DNA from: DATMNI01 sp035570275 | Lineage (GTDB): Bacteria; Acidobacteriota; Terriglobia; Bryobacterales; Bryobacteraceae | Assembly (NCBI GenBank): GCA_035570275.1 | Contig: DATMNI010000440.1 | Location: forward strand, 1 to 64,000 | Length of the DNA: 64,000 nucleotides | Reading direction: 5' to 3' | Shown here: piece after piece, positions 48,369 through 57,800 of the stretch | Layout: every line of letters starts with the position of its first letter | Position numbering within the stretch: the first letter of the stretch is position 1 | The notes under the pieces: model-generated | Database searches by the model: none | The model's input: only the letters and a program-made list of their open reading frames with translations | What the model was told of the DNA's origin: nothing | Program-made: the position numbers and the translations under genes

Positions 48369-48662
48369 TAAATCCTACCTAAACTGCGCTCCGCCGCCCC
48401 GTTGTGCACCACGCGGTCAGGTGACCCTTCCCGGTCGCCGACGATCCGCCCACAGGTCAAAGCTACAAAGCTAAACACTACGGCATCAGAGAGGAGGAAT
48501 CAGTCCGCCGATGCAACCGCCTGGAACACGCCAAGTCAGCCCGGCCCCACGTTTGAGTTCAGTCCACACTCAGACTCGCCACGGTCTTTCTGCGGAATTG
48601 GCGAGGCTCGAATTTCTTGCCGCTCACTCGTGCGCGTGCGGTGGTTGCGTATCGTCCGGGTT

Positions 48663-49988
48663 CTATTTTGTTCGGCCCCGTTTGCGCAAAATCCATTTTA
48701 CCCTCCATGACGCACGCGGAGAGTTCTGCAGCGTTCTTAAGTCTTCGTCTGATTCTGCCCTCTTGCCCAGCTTCCAGTACGCCGAGCACCGACTAGCGAT
48801 AGCATCGAACCGATCAAGCTCTTCGTCAAACAAGGTGAGCGATTCCGTTGCGGTTTCGATCACTTCGGCCCACTGCTCAAGCCCCTCGTATGCGCGAGTG
48901 AGAGTCGTGCGGGCCCGCCAATTCCGTGGATTGCGTCCAACAATCCGCGACGCCATAAGAGCAGCCTCGGCATAGCTTTCCTGGAAGTTCCAAATGTTGG
49001 CGCGAAGTTCGAGCGCATCCTCGTGGTCCGGTCCTTCCACCAAAATGCGGTCGATCACTTGTTGGGCTCGCTCATACAGGTCAGCGATTTTCAAATTTAT
49101 GGCGAAGTTGAAGAGCGTTTCGATACGGTGGGTATCTTGCAGCACATCTTTCAGAAGTTCTTCCACCGCCCGATCGATGGTGGCAACATAAACTCGGCGC
49201 GGATCGGAGATCAGATCCCCAAGGGTGAAGCGTATTTGTCCGTGGACCTCCAACCACCGAAGCAATTCGGCGACATCTTGCGGATATGCTTCTTCCAAAT
49301 AGGGGACGACGCAGGTCTGCGTCCATTCGTGTTGACGGTGGTCGGCAAAATGCTCAACCTTCTCTTGCTCAGACGCTAGCCAACGGCCTCGGGCGATCCG
49401 TCGTGTGTGATCGAAGTGGTGGGCTACTTCATGAACAAATGTCGAGAGGATTTGCAGTTTGAAATAGGCGGTCGTTGGCATTACGCAGGGTTTCGCCGGA
49501 TCGGAAACAAATGCGTGCAAGGTGATACGGCATGCCGAGGACTGGTAGGTTCCCCATATCCATCCCTTGTAGAACCCCGGCAAAGTTTCTAGCCCAATTC
49601 GGTTTGTTATTGGGTCCGGATCCCAAATATGGGCGTCTTCGCCTTCCAGTTGTGCGTGCTCGCCCAGGCTGAGCACAATCTCAGAAACCCCCTCCATTAC
49701 GCCCGCCGGTAGGCGCTGCTGAATCGCCTCAATATCTTCCGGTGTTGCAGGATGCAGAATGCATGGTCCCTGGTCGAGGATCCGAATAGGAATGGGACCA
49801 GCAAGACCTTCCACATTCTTGACTTCGTCCGTGCTGCGGGATTCTGCCACAGTCCCTTTGATCCTGCGTTTACGGGCAAGGTCCTTTTCTATTTCCGCTA
49901 CCTCGGCGGCCTTTATTTTGTCGTCATGGTAGGAGCGCAGTCGTGCCTCGCGAAGCTCCTTGTGCGTTGAATGAACACTGCGCGACAT
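48663..49988 (-). CDS. Zinc-metallopeptidase-like protein with TPR tail
   Basis: The 441-residue protein has a charged N-terminal helix, then a zincin core with TFVHEVAHHFDHTRRIARG near residue 190 (HExxH plus a further His) and EKVEHFADHRQHEW about 20 residues on, which can provide the third ligand. The C-terminal ~170 residues form TPR helices (FNFAINLKIADLYERAQQVI, ALMASRIVGRNPRNWRARTT). It has no signal peptide, so it acts in the cytoplasm. Codon use is less GC-rich than that of its neighbours, and the gene lies inside inverted iteron-bearing ends, suggesting mobile cargo. The substrate is unknown. Confidence 0.7.
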   Translation of the reverse strand: MSRSVHSTHKELREARLRSYHDDKIKAAEVAEIEKDLARKRRIKGTVAESRSTDEVKNVEGLAGPIPIRILDQGPCILHPATPEDIEAIQQRLPAGVMEGVSEIVLSLGEHAQLEGEDAHIWDPDPITNRIGLETLPGFYKGWIWGTYQSSACRITLHAFVSDPAKPCVMPTTAYFKLQILSTFVHEVAHHFDHTRRIARGRWLASEQEKVEHFADHRQHEWTQTCVVPYLEEAYPQDVAELLRWLEVHGQIRFTLGDLISDPRRVYVATIDRAVEELLKDVLQDTHRIETLFNFAINLKIADLYERAQQVIDRILVEGPDHEDALELRANIWNFQESYAEAALMASRIVGRNPRNWRARTTLTRAYEGLEQWAEVIETATESLTLFDEELDRFDAIASRCSAYWKLGKRAESDEDLRTLQNSPRASWRVKWILRKRGRTK

Positions 49989-50207
49989 GCGCCCACTCTA
50001 GCACCGTGCGCCGGCGTTCCACCGAACGGACGGCTCCGCTTGATGAGTACAAATCCGGACTGCCCCCGAGAAGTCGCGCCGCGTTCACCGACGTTTCGGT
50101 CCGCAATTTCGTGCTTCCGGTCGGCCAAAAGAAGACGGTAAGATCCGCCGATCGGCCTCGCCTGACGGCGATTGAGCGACGGCCGGTACTCCATGCCCGT
50201 AGGATCT

Positions 50208-50246
50208 TGCCATCTTTGGTGGCATGTTTTGTCACGTTTTGTGGCA
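50208..50246. repeat. Right pair of 17-bp iterons
   Basis: TGCCATCTTTGGTGGCA (50208-50224) and TGTCACGTTTTGTGGCA (50230-50246), start-to-start distance 22 bp, about two helical turns. They are the same unit as the left pair. Confidence 0.75.
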
Positions 50247-50406
50247 AGAATTGTCAACTATTCCGTCAACCTACACCGCCTGAGTACTTCTACGCTAGGA
50301 TTCTCTCAACTGGCCGGCATTTCAGTGACTGTCCCGCTTCTATGTCGCACCCATCCGGAACTATCGGGGGGAACCCCGGTATATAATGTGCCACCAGGAG
50401 ATCTAT

Positions 50407-50961
50407 ATGATCATGTCGTACGGCAGAACCTCAAGACCAGGATCCGGGCGGGTGCCCATCCTCACACTCACGTTTCTTTTTGCGACCGCCGCTTTCGCCA
50501 CGGCCCAGACTAAGACCTCGGGCACCGGCAAGTGCGGCAAACCCGTTAAGCAGGAGATGATCCAAGTCGGCGACCGCGCCAATCACGCGTTGGTTTTGGC
50601 CCAATTCACGTGCACCTGGACCACACCCGTGGAAATGGCGGGGCTGAAATCCAAGGACTACACGGGGACGATGACCAGCGACTCGAATTCCGGGAAGTCG
50701 CAGGACCGGGGTTACGTTGTGATTACCATGGAGAATGGCGACAAAGCCTTCGTGAGATTTCAAGGCGCCGGGACCAATACCAAGGAAGGCGCCAATAACG
50801 GCGATGGCACATGGGTGTACACCGGCGGCACCGGCAAGCTGCGGGGCCTGACCGGAAAAGGCACCTACAAGAGCTCAGGCAACGCCGATGGCGCCGAAGA
50901 TCAGGTGGATGGCGAATACAGTTTGCCTGCTCCCGGTGCCTCCAAGGCCACCAAGAATTAG
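50407..50961 (+). CDS. Secreted small beta-rich protein
   Basis: The ~184-residue product starts at ATG 50407 with CAGGAG at a good distance, followed by a signal peptide (ILTLTFLFATAAFATAQ). The mature part has Gly-rich strands such as YTGTMTSDSNSGKSQDRGY, FVRFQGAGTNTKEG and GTGKLRGLTGKGTYK. The G.GKLRGLTGKGTY turn recalls the small eight-stranded barrel proteins of the DUF3224/allene-oxide-cyclase type. It could bind a hydrophobic ligand outside the cytoplasm. Family call tentative. Confidence 0.65.
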   Translation: MIMSYGRTSRPGSGRVPILTLTFLFATAAFATAQTKTSGTGKCGKPVKQEMIQVGDRANHALVLAQFTCTWTTPVEMAGLKSKDYTGTMTSDSNSGKSQDRGYVVITMENGDKAFVRFQGAGTNTKEGANNGDGTWVYTGGTGKLRGLTGKGTYKSSGNADGAEDQVDGEYSLPAPGASKATKN

Positions 50962-50989
50962 CGCGGTCAGGTGGTTGACCGGCGGCGGG

Positions 50990-51050
50990 CGGCAGCCAGA
51001 TTGGCAACCTGGTTGGCAACCTGGGGTGGCGACCCACTTGGCAATCCGCC
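50990..51050. repeat. Dispersed palindromic repeat family A, copy 5 (eroded)
   Basis: CAGATTGGCAACCTGGTTGG, CAACCTGGGG and CTTGGCAATCCGCCAAG are recognisable but diverged pieces of the family, about 60 bases upstream of the next gene. Confidence 0.55.
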
Positions 51051-51107
51051 AAGACTGCAAGCCACGCGGGTGCGGGAAGGCCCGATGATAAACTTGGAGT
51101 TCTTCGC

Positions 51108-52922
51108 ATGCCTCCCCGCCCCCAAAAGAGCCCGGCTACAGCCCCGCGCGCACCTCGTTCGCCTGCGCCCCTAGCGCCTGCGACTGCGCCTTCCTGGTTG
51201 CGCCCGCTGCTGATGGGCCTGACCGTGCTCCTGCTGCTGTCGTGGTTTACGGGCGAGATTGCCGACACCGACATCTGGCTGCATCTGAAAACCGGGCAGC
51301 ACACACTGGAAACGCGCGCGCTGACGGTGCCCGACCCGTTCTCCTATACCAGCAACTTGCAGAGTTCGTCTTACGCGGGCGAGGCCGCCACGCGCTATTT
51401 CAACCTGACACATGAGTGGCTGGCCCAAGTCGTCATGTATCTGGTCTACACCGCCGCCGGCTTTCCCGGCCTGGTACTGTTGCGGGCGGCGGTGCTGATC
51501 GGGTTTTGCGGGCTGGTCGGGCTGATGGCTTACTGGCGGTCCGGCCATTTCTACCGCGGGCTGGCGGCGGCCATTGTGGCAGGTGCGGTCGCCATCAACT
51601 TTCAGCAGAGCCGGCCATTTCTGGTGACTTTCGCGCTGCTGGCAGCCGTAATGGCGATTCTGGAGTCTCGCCGGCGCATGTGGCTGCTGCCTCCGATCTT
51701 CATGTTCTGGGCCAACTGCCACGGCGGATTTTTCCTTGGCTGGGTGATCATGGGCGCCTATTGCGCGGAGGCGTTGATCCGGCGGCTGCAGAAGAAGCCC
51801 GTGCCTGGCGAGCGCCAGTTGTGGCTCATGACGGCGATCTGTTTTCTGATTTCCGGCGTCAATCCGAATGGTTTCCGGGTGATCCAGATTCTGCTCTTTT
51901 ATCGCAATAGCCCGCTGCAGGCGAGCAACCTGGAGTGGCAGTACCCGGCCGACCTTGGTTTGTTCGCCGGCCACTGGGCCTCCTGGCAACCCAGCCCGTT
52001 CAGCTTCGTCCTGTTCGGCGCGCTGGTGGCGCTGGCCATTGGATGGCGCAGAACGCGCCCGGTGGATTGGCTGCTCTATGCCATCTTCGCCCCGTTCTCC
52101 CTGATGGCCGTGCGCAACACCATCTTCATGGGAATCTTCGGCCCCATCCTGATAGCGGCGCTGCTGCCTTCGGCGTTGGTTCCTTCATGGAAGCGCGCCA
52201 TGCCGGCAGTGGCCGAGTACGCGGTGGCCGGATTGCTGGCGGCCTTGGCAGTGTGGCAAGCGGTGAGCGCCGGCGCGTTCCAGTTGCGGACCGCGGAGTG
52301 GCAATTACCCTCGGGCGCGGCGGATTTCCTGAAGGCGCACCAGGTCACCGAACACATGTTCAACACCTACGAAAACGGCGGCTACCTGGTCTGGCGGTTG
52401 TGGCCCATGCAGAAGGATTTCATCGACCCGCGCGGCTTGAGCGAAGAGGCGTTCGCGGATTACCGCCGGATTCTTTATAACGCCGATTCCAACGGCGGCA
52501 AGAGCGGCGCGGAGCTGATCGAAAAGTATGGCATCCAGGTGTTGGTGCTGGATGGTTTCGACCGCTTCTCGGGCAAAGTCTATCTCCTGGCCGCGGCGCT
52601 GGCCGACCCGAGTCAGCGGGAGTGGAAGCTGGTCTACGAGGATTCCAAGGGCGTGGTTTTCATGCGCCACCCGCCGGCCGGAGTGCAGCCGTTGAATTCG
52701 CTGGAGGCGCTGGGCAGCATCGAACTCCAATGCCGCGAGCAGGTACGGCACGATCCGGGGAAGCCGCGCTGCGCGCGCGGAATCGGCGAGTTATACGCCC
52801 AAATCGGCGATGCACCGCGCGCCCGCCAGTGGCTGCAATTCTACCTGGAGCATCGGGCCGAATCCGATACGGACGCGGAACGGATGCTCGGAGCGCTGCC
52901 GCTTAGTGCACCGTTTCAATAA
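51108..52922 (+). CDS. Large polytopic membrane protein, glycosyltransferase-C-like
   Basis: The 604-residue protein has a Pro/Ala-rich cytoplasmic N-terminus, then about 11 TM helices (to residue ~400) and a soluble C-terminal part with a TPR-like end (ARGIGELYAQIGDAPRARQW). The first extracytoplasmic loop begins ADTDIWLHLKTGQ, a D.D.W.HL...G motif typical of GT-C-type polyprenol-sugar transferases and related dolichyl-mannosyltransferase-like proteins. Substrate unknown. The C-terminal soluble region has FNTYENGGYLVWRLWP and FIDPRGLSEEAF. Confidence 0.72.
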   Translation: MPPRPQKSPATAPRAPRSPAPLAPATAPSWLRPLLMGLTVLLLLSWFTGEIADTDIWLHLKTGQHTLETRALTVPDPFSYTSNLQSSSYAGEAATRYFNLTHEWLAQVVMYLVYTAAGFPGLVLLRAAVLIGFCGLVGLMAYWRSGHFYRGLAAAIVAGAVAINFQQSRPFLVTFALLAAVMAILESRRRMWLLPPIFMFWANCHGGFFLGWVIMGAYCAEALIRRLQKKPVPGERQLWLMTAICFLISGVNPNGFRVIQILLFYRNSPLQASNLEWQYPADLGLFAGHWASWQPSPFSFVLFGALVALAIGWRRTRPVDWLLYAIFAPFSLMAVRNTIFMGIFGPILIAALLPSALVPSWKRAMPAVAEYAVAGLLAALAVWQAVSAGAFQLRTAEWQLPSGAADFLKAHQVTEHMFNTYENGGYLVWRLWPMQKDFIDPRGLSEEAFADYRRILYNADSNGGKSGAELIEKYGIQVLVLDGFDRFSGKVYLLAAALADPSQREWKLVYEDSKGVVFMRHPPAGVQPLNSLEALGSIELQCREQVRHDPGKPRCARGIGELYAQIGDAPRARQWLQFYLEHRAESDTDAERMLGALPLSAPFQ

Positions 52923-52945
52923 TACGGTCTCTTATTTCGAGGCTG

Positions 52946-53025
52946 CCGCTCCGTGACCGTCGCGGCTCTGATCGGAGCCGCACGCATGAATCGGAGCCGC
53001 GCGCATGAATCGGAGCCGCGCGCGT
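52946..53025. repeat. Repeat family B, copy 3, with a 19-bp tandem repeat
   Basis: CCGCTCCGTGACCGTCGCGG CTC (inverted family B) runs into almost three copies of ATCGGAGCCGCRCGCATGA at 52971-52989, 52990-53008 and 53009-53025. The tandem unit contains the GGAGCCGC core of family B, so it may have arisen by local slippage from that element. Confidence 0.7.
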
Positions 53026-53235
53026 TAGCAAGCGGTTTCCTGATACGTTGGCGAACTTCTGAAAGGCGTGCCTAGATAGGGAGAGCGTCGAAAAACTCTC
53101 GGCAGCCGGCAGTGGGATCGCTTCACGCCGCTTCACGCCGCTGGCACTCGGCTGGTGGATCTGGTAACCTTAGCGGTCCAAGGTGCGTAAATCACACTGT
53201 ACGTGTGCCGCCAAACGGGGAGAGACCGGCAAACC

Positions 53236-53526
53236 ATGACGCGCGAGATTCACTGCGACAGGAGGCTTCTGGTTGTTCTCCTGCTGTTGTGTGCCACGAT
53301 GCTGGCGCAGTCTGCGGCGCTCTCGGCGCAAAGCGAATCGCATCATTCTCCCGATCATTGCTGCCTGCTCTGCCACGTGGGGCCGCTGCCGTTCCTGCAA
53401 ACCAGCGTTTCGGCGGCGCTGGCGCCGGTTTTCCAGGTGGTATGGCTGGCTCCACCGGCGCATTTCGAACCACCTTCGGATATCCGGCTGGTCCCCAGTC
53501 CGTCGCGTGCTCCTCCTGCCGCTTAG
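53236..53526 (+). CDS. Small exported Cys/His-rich protein leading a metal-efflux operon
   Basis: The ~96-residue product has a signal peptide (LLVVLLLLCATMLAQSAALS) and a short mature domain with HHSPDHCCLLCHVG: three cysteines and three to four histidines within 14 residues. Position directly ahead of CzcB/CzcA/TolC genes suggests it binds the exported metal in the periplasm as chaperone or sensor. I see no match to a named family, though it is reminiscent of DUF2946-type small periplasmic proteins. Confidence 0.65.
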   Translation: MTREIHCDRRLLVVLLLLCATMLAQSAALSAQSESHHSPDHCCLLCHVGPLPFLQTSVSAALAPVFQVVWLAPPAHFEPPSDIRLVPSPSRAPPAA

Positions 53527-53618
53527 CGCATTTCCAACATGAATCCGGCGGTCCCCACCGGTAATCCGGCGTGGGACCACGTGTTCTTTCTAGGCGGAGT
53601 CAGGAGAAACATTTCGTC

Positions 53619-54797
53619 ATGACGGCTGAAACGGTGCGCTGTCGCGGGCGGCTATTGCCGCTGTCTCTGGGATTGGCGCTGGCGTGGCTGCAACCAGCCT
53701 GCCGCCAGGCGCAGCCAACGGAGCAAAAGCCCTATGAAGAGTCGAAATCCGGGCAGCCTGGATTCTTCAGCGTCCCCCCGGATCAACTGGCCCGCCTGAA
53801 GACCACCGTGGTGCGGGCGGCCAACTGGCCCGTGGCCATTCACACCACCGGAACCGTGGACTGGGATGCGGACCACACCACGCAGGCGATCACCCAGGCC
53901 AACGGCCCGATTACGCGGCTTCTGGCGGACCTCGGAACGCCGGTGCAAAAAGATCAGCCGCTGCTCTACGTCTCCAGCCCCGACGTGGCCAACGCCATTT
54001 CCGTCTACCGCAAGGCGCGCAACCGCGAAGCCTTCAACAAGCGGATTGTGGACCGCATGAAGGAGTTGCTGGATCGCGGCGCCATCGCGTTGAAGGATTC
54101 CCAGAGCAGCGAGGCGGACTACAACGACGCTACCACCGACGTGCAGAACAGCCTGCAGGCGCTCCACATCTTCGGCATCACCAGCCAGGACATCGACGCG
54201 GCGGAAAAGCAGGGATCGGTGGTCAATACGGAACTGGCGGTGCGGTCGCCGATTGCCGGGGTGATCGTGCAGAAACTGGTCTCGCCGGGCCAGTTGATTC
54301 AGGCGGGCCAGACGGTCTGCTTCGCCATCAGCGACGTTTCTACGGTGTGGGTGCAGGGGCATATCTTCGATCGCGATTTGCCTTCGGTGAAGAGCGGCGA
54401 CCCGGTGGATGAAACCAATCCCTCGTTCAATCGCGCCTTCCGCGGCTCGGTTTCCTACATAGGGTCCTTCGTCGACCCAAATACACGCACCACGCCGGTT
54501 CGCATTGTGACGCAGAATCCGGGCGGGCTGCTGAAGAAAGACATGTTCGTGGATGCGGTGGTGCACACCGGGGTGCGGAGCCACATGCTGGTGGTGCCGG
54601 TTGGGGCGGTGCTGCGAGACGACAAAAACGAGCCGATTGTCTATGTGCAGGCGGAACCCGGCAAGTTCGCGCAGCGCAGCGTCACCATGGCGGGACAACA
54701 GGACGGGCTGGTGGCGATCTCGGGCGGGCTGCAGCAGGGGGAGACGGTAGTTTCCGATGGCAGCCTGTTCCTGCAGTTCGCCAACACCATCCGATAA
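53619..54797 (+). CDS. RND efflux periplasmic adaptor, CzcB/CusB type
   Basis: The 392-residue adaptor has a signal or lipoprotein-like N-terminus (LALAWLQPACRQ) and the split barrel-sandwich domain (TQAITQANGPITRLLADLGT and VRSPIAGVIVQKLVSPGQLI). A helical hairpin lies between them (residues ~130-185), followed by the beta-barrel and membrane-proximal domains (VGAVLRDDKNEPIVYVQAEP). It joins the inner-membrane pump to the outer-membrane channel. AGGAG lies 12 bases before ATG 53619. The pump gene starts 12 bases after its stop. Confidence 0.92.
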   Translation: MTAETVRCRGRLLPLSLGLALAWLQPACRQAQPTEQKPYEESKSGQPGFFSVPPDQLARLKTTVVRAANWPVAIHTTGTVDWDADHTTQAITQANGPITRLLADLGTPVQKDQPLLYVSSPDVANAISVYRKARNREAFNKRIVDRMKELLDRGAIALKDSQSSEADYNDATTDVQNSLQALHIFGITSQDIDAAEKQGSVVNTELAVRSPIAGVIVQKLVSPGQLIQAGQTVCFAISDVSTVWVQGHIFDRDLPSVKSGDPVDETNPSFNRAFRGSVSYIGSFVDPNTRTTPVRIVTQNPGGLLKKDMFVDAVVHTGVRSHMLVVPVGAVLRDDKNEPIVYVQAEPGKFAQRSVTMAGQQDGLVAISGGLQQGETVVSDGSLFLQFANTIR

Positions 54798-54809
54798 GGC
54801 ACCCACAGA

Positions 54810-57800
54810 ATGATCGCGAAACTAGTCTCCTTCGCACTCCGGCAGCGGTTTCTGATTGTGATCGCATCCCTGGCCCTGATGATCTATGGCGCGGTCTCAT
54901 TTCAGAATCTGCCCATTGACGCCTATCCGGACCTCTCGCCGCCGCACGTGGAAATCATCACGCAGTGGCCGGGACATGCGGCCGAGGAGGTTGAGCGGCT
55001 GGTCAGCATTCCCATCGAAATCGAGATGAATGGCATTCCCCAACTGGAGTCGCTGCGCTCCATCTCGCTGTACGGCCTGTCGTCGGTGCAGATGAACTTC
55101 GAGTACGGCGCCAACCCTTACTTCGTGCGCGAGCAGGCTTTTGAGCGGGTGGGCAACGCTTCGCTCCCGTCCGGGCTGACGCCCTCGCTTTCACCCCTGT
55201 TCAGTCCCAGCGGCTTGATCTACCGGTACGTTTTGCAGAGCACGGACCGCTCGCCGCAGGATCTGAAGATTCTGGAGGACTGGGTGCTGGCGCGGCACTA
55301 CCGCTCCATTCAGGGGGTGGCGGACGATTCCGGTTTTGGCGGCACCACCATGCAATACCAGGTGCTGCTGGACCCCAACAAACTGTTCGCCTACGGCATC
55401 AACGTGCCGCAAGTAGTGCAGCAACTGGGAAACAACAATGCCAACGCGGGCGGCGGGTTTTATTCGCAGGGCGGCCAGTTTTATTACATCCGCGGGCTGG
55501 GCCTGGTGCGCGATATGGCGGATATCGGCAACATTGTGCTGCAGCAGAAGGGCGGCATTCCGGTCTACGTGAAGGATATCGCGAAAGTGCAGTTCGGCTA
55601 CGCGCCAAGGCTCGGCCAGTTCGGATACATGAAGCAGGACGAGGCGGTGGAGGGCGTCATCCTGATGCGCGTCGGCGAGCAGGCGCAGGTGATTCTGCGG
55701 CGCGTCGAGGCCATGACCAAGGAGTTGAACGAGCGCGTGCTGCCGCCGGACGTGAAGGTGGTGCCGTATTACGACCGGCAGAGTCTGATTGAGGAGACCA
55801 CCAAGACGGTGAAAGACAACCTGCTGCGCGGCATGCTGCTGGTGCTGGTGATTCTGGGTCTTTTCCTGTTCAGCGTGCGCACGGCGCTGATTGTGGCGGC
55901 CACCATTCCGTTTGCGCTCTTATTTTCGTTCATCTGCCTGGACTGGCGGCATATTCCGGCCAACCTGCTCTCCATCGGCGCCATCGATTTCGGCATCATC
56001 GTGGATGGCGCGGTGGTGATGGTGGAGAATATATTCCGCGAACTGGCGGCGCGCCATGGCACCGAAGACTACAACGTGGTGGACGTCATCCGCGCCGCGG
56101 CGCACGATGTGGAGCGGCCCATCTTCTACGCCATCGCGGTGATTATTGCGGGATACCTTCCCATCTACGTGCTGACAGGCCCATCGGGGCGGCTGTTCCA
56201 GCCCATGGCCGATACCATGTCGTTCGCGCTGCTGGGAAGTTTGCTGTGCACGCTGACGCTGCTGCCGGTGCTGTGCTCGTACTTCCTGCGACACCGCGTT
56301 CACGAGCCCCGCCAGGTGGTGTATGACCGGATTCGCAGTGCATACGGGTGGCTGCTGGGCCGGTGCCTGCGCAACCGGCTGCTCACGGTGGCGGTGATTC
56401 TGGCGATCTTCGGGGCCTCGCTGCTGCTGATTCCGTTGATCGGCGGGGAGTTCATGCCGCACCTGGACGAAGGGGCGCTGTGGGTGCGGGCGACTACTCC
56501 GTACACCATTTCCTTTGAAGAGTCCTCCAAGATCTCGCCCGAGATTCGCAATATCCTGCTGAGCTTTCCGCAGGTCACCACCGTGGCCAACGAACTGGGG
56601 CGGCCGGACGATGGCACCGACCCTACCGGCTTCTACAACAACGAATTCTATGTGGGGCTGAAGCCCTATTCGGACAAATCCTGGACGGGAGGGATTCGTA
56701 CCAAGCCGCAACTGGTCGCGGCGGTGCAGAAGAAGCTGGTGTCCTTTCCGGGCATTATCTTCAACTACACGCAGCCGGCCGAAGACGCGGTGGACGAGGC
56801 GGAGACCGGTCTGAAGAGCGCGCTGGCGGTGAAGATCTTCGGTCAGGACCTGCCGACGCTGGAGGACAAGGCCTTCCAGGTAAAGAACATTCTCGGGAAG
56901 ATTCCGGGCATCCGGGATATCACGGTGGTGCGGGAACTGGGCCAGCCCAGCCTGACCATCACACCCGACCGGGCCAAGTTGGCGCGCTACGGATTGAACG
57001 TGAGCGACGTGAACGCGCTGGTGGGAACGGCGATGGGCGGTACCGCGGCCACGCAGGTGATCCAGGGAGAGCGGCAGTTCGACATGATCGTGCGCATGCA
57101 GGAGCCGTACCGCAGCGACGAGAACGCCATCCGAAATATGCTGATCGCCACGGCCGACGGCCAATACCTGCCGCTCAGCCAGTTTTGCGACATCCGCGTG
57201 GAGAACGGCGCTTCGCTGATCTATCGCGAATCGAATTCCCGCTACATCGGGGTGCAGTTCAGCGTGGAGGGGCGCGACCTGGCCGGCGCGGTAGGCGAGG
57301 CCCGGCGCAAGGTGGATGCGGCAGTGAAGCTGCCCATCGGCTACAAGTTCGATTGGGGCGGGGAATACAAGGACTATCTGGCATCGCAGGAGCAGATGAA
57401 GATCATCCTGCCGATGACAGTGCTGCTGATTCTCTTGATTCTGTTCGCGCTATACGGGAATCTGAAATTCCCGCTGATTATTTTCCTCAGCGTGCTGGTG
57501 ACCGAACCGGTGGGCGGCCTGCTGGCGCTTTACCTCACGCATACCAATTTCAGCGTCTCTTCCATGCTGGGGTTTGTGGCGTTGATGGGGGTGGCGGTGC
57601 AGACCAGCGTGATTCTGTATTCCTTCATCAACAAGCTGCGCCTGGAAGGCCGGGACATTCCCACGGCGACGCTGGAGGCATCGCTGCTGCGGCTGCGGCC
57701 TATCATGATGACGGCGCTGGTGGCCTGTTTCGGACTGCTGCCGGCGGCGATGTCCACGGGAATCGGCAGCGACTCGCAGAAGCCGTTCGCCATCGTGATT

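Larger units (their letters stand above)
47979..48662. other. Long intergenic region holding several repeats
   Basis: About 680 bases without a credible gene. It holds family A copy 4 (48009-48077), family B copy 2 (48184-48208, followed by the inverted GCTCGCGGCTCCGC), and from about 48311 the left end of the iteron-bearing element. The remaining ~290 bases before the metallopeptidase stop show nothing recognisable. Confidence 0.5.
48311..50262. mobile_element. Putative IS21-like ends enclosing a metallopeptidase gene
   Basis: TGGCAAGATCCTAC (48333-48346) is repeated exactly, inverted, as GTAGGATCTTGCCA (50199-50212). Around it each end carries two copies of a 17-bp palindromic unit TGYCA-N7-TGGCA, and outside these both ends share GTTGA(T/C)AATT. 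Multiple short repeats at inverted termini are the style of IS21-family ends. No istA or istB lies inside, only the 441-aa zinc-peptidase gene and unassigned sequence. It looks like a transposase-less derivative. The family suggestion is inference. Confidence 0.5.
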
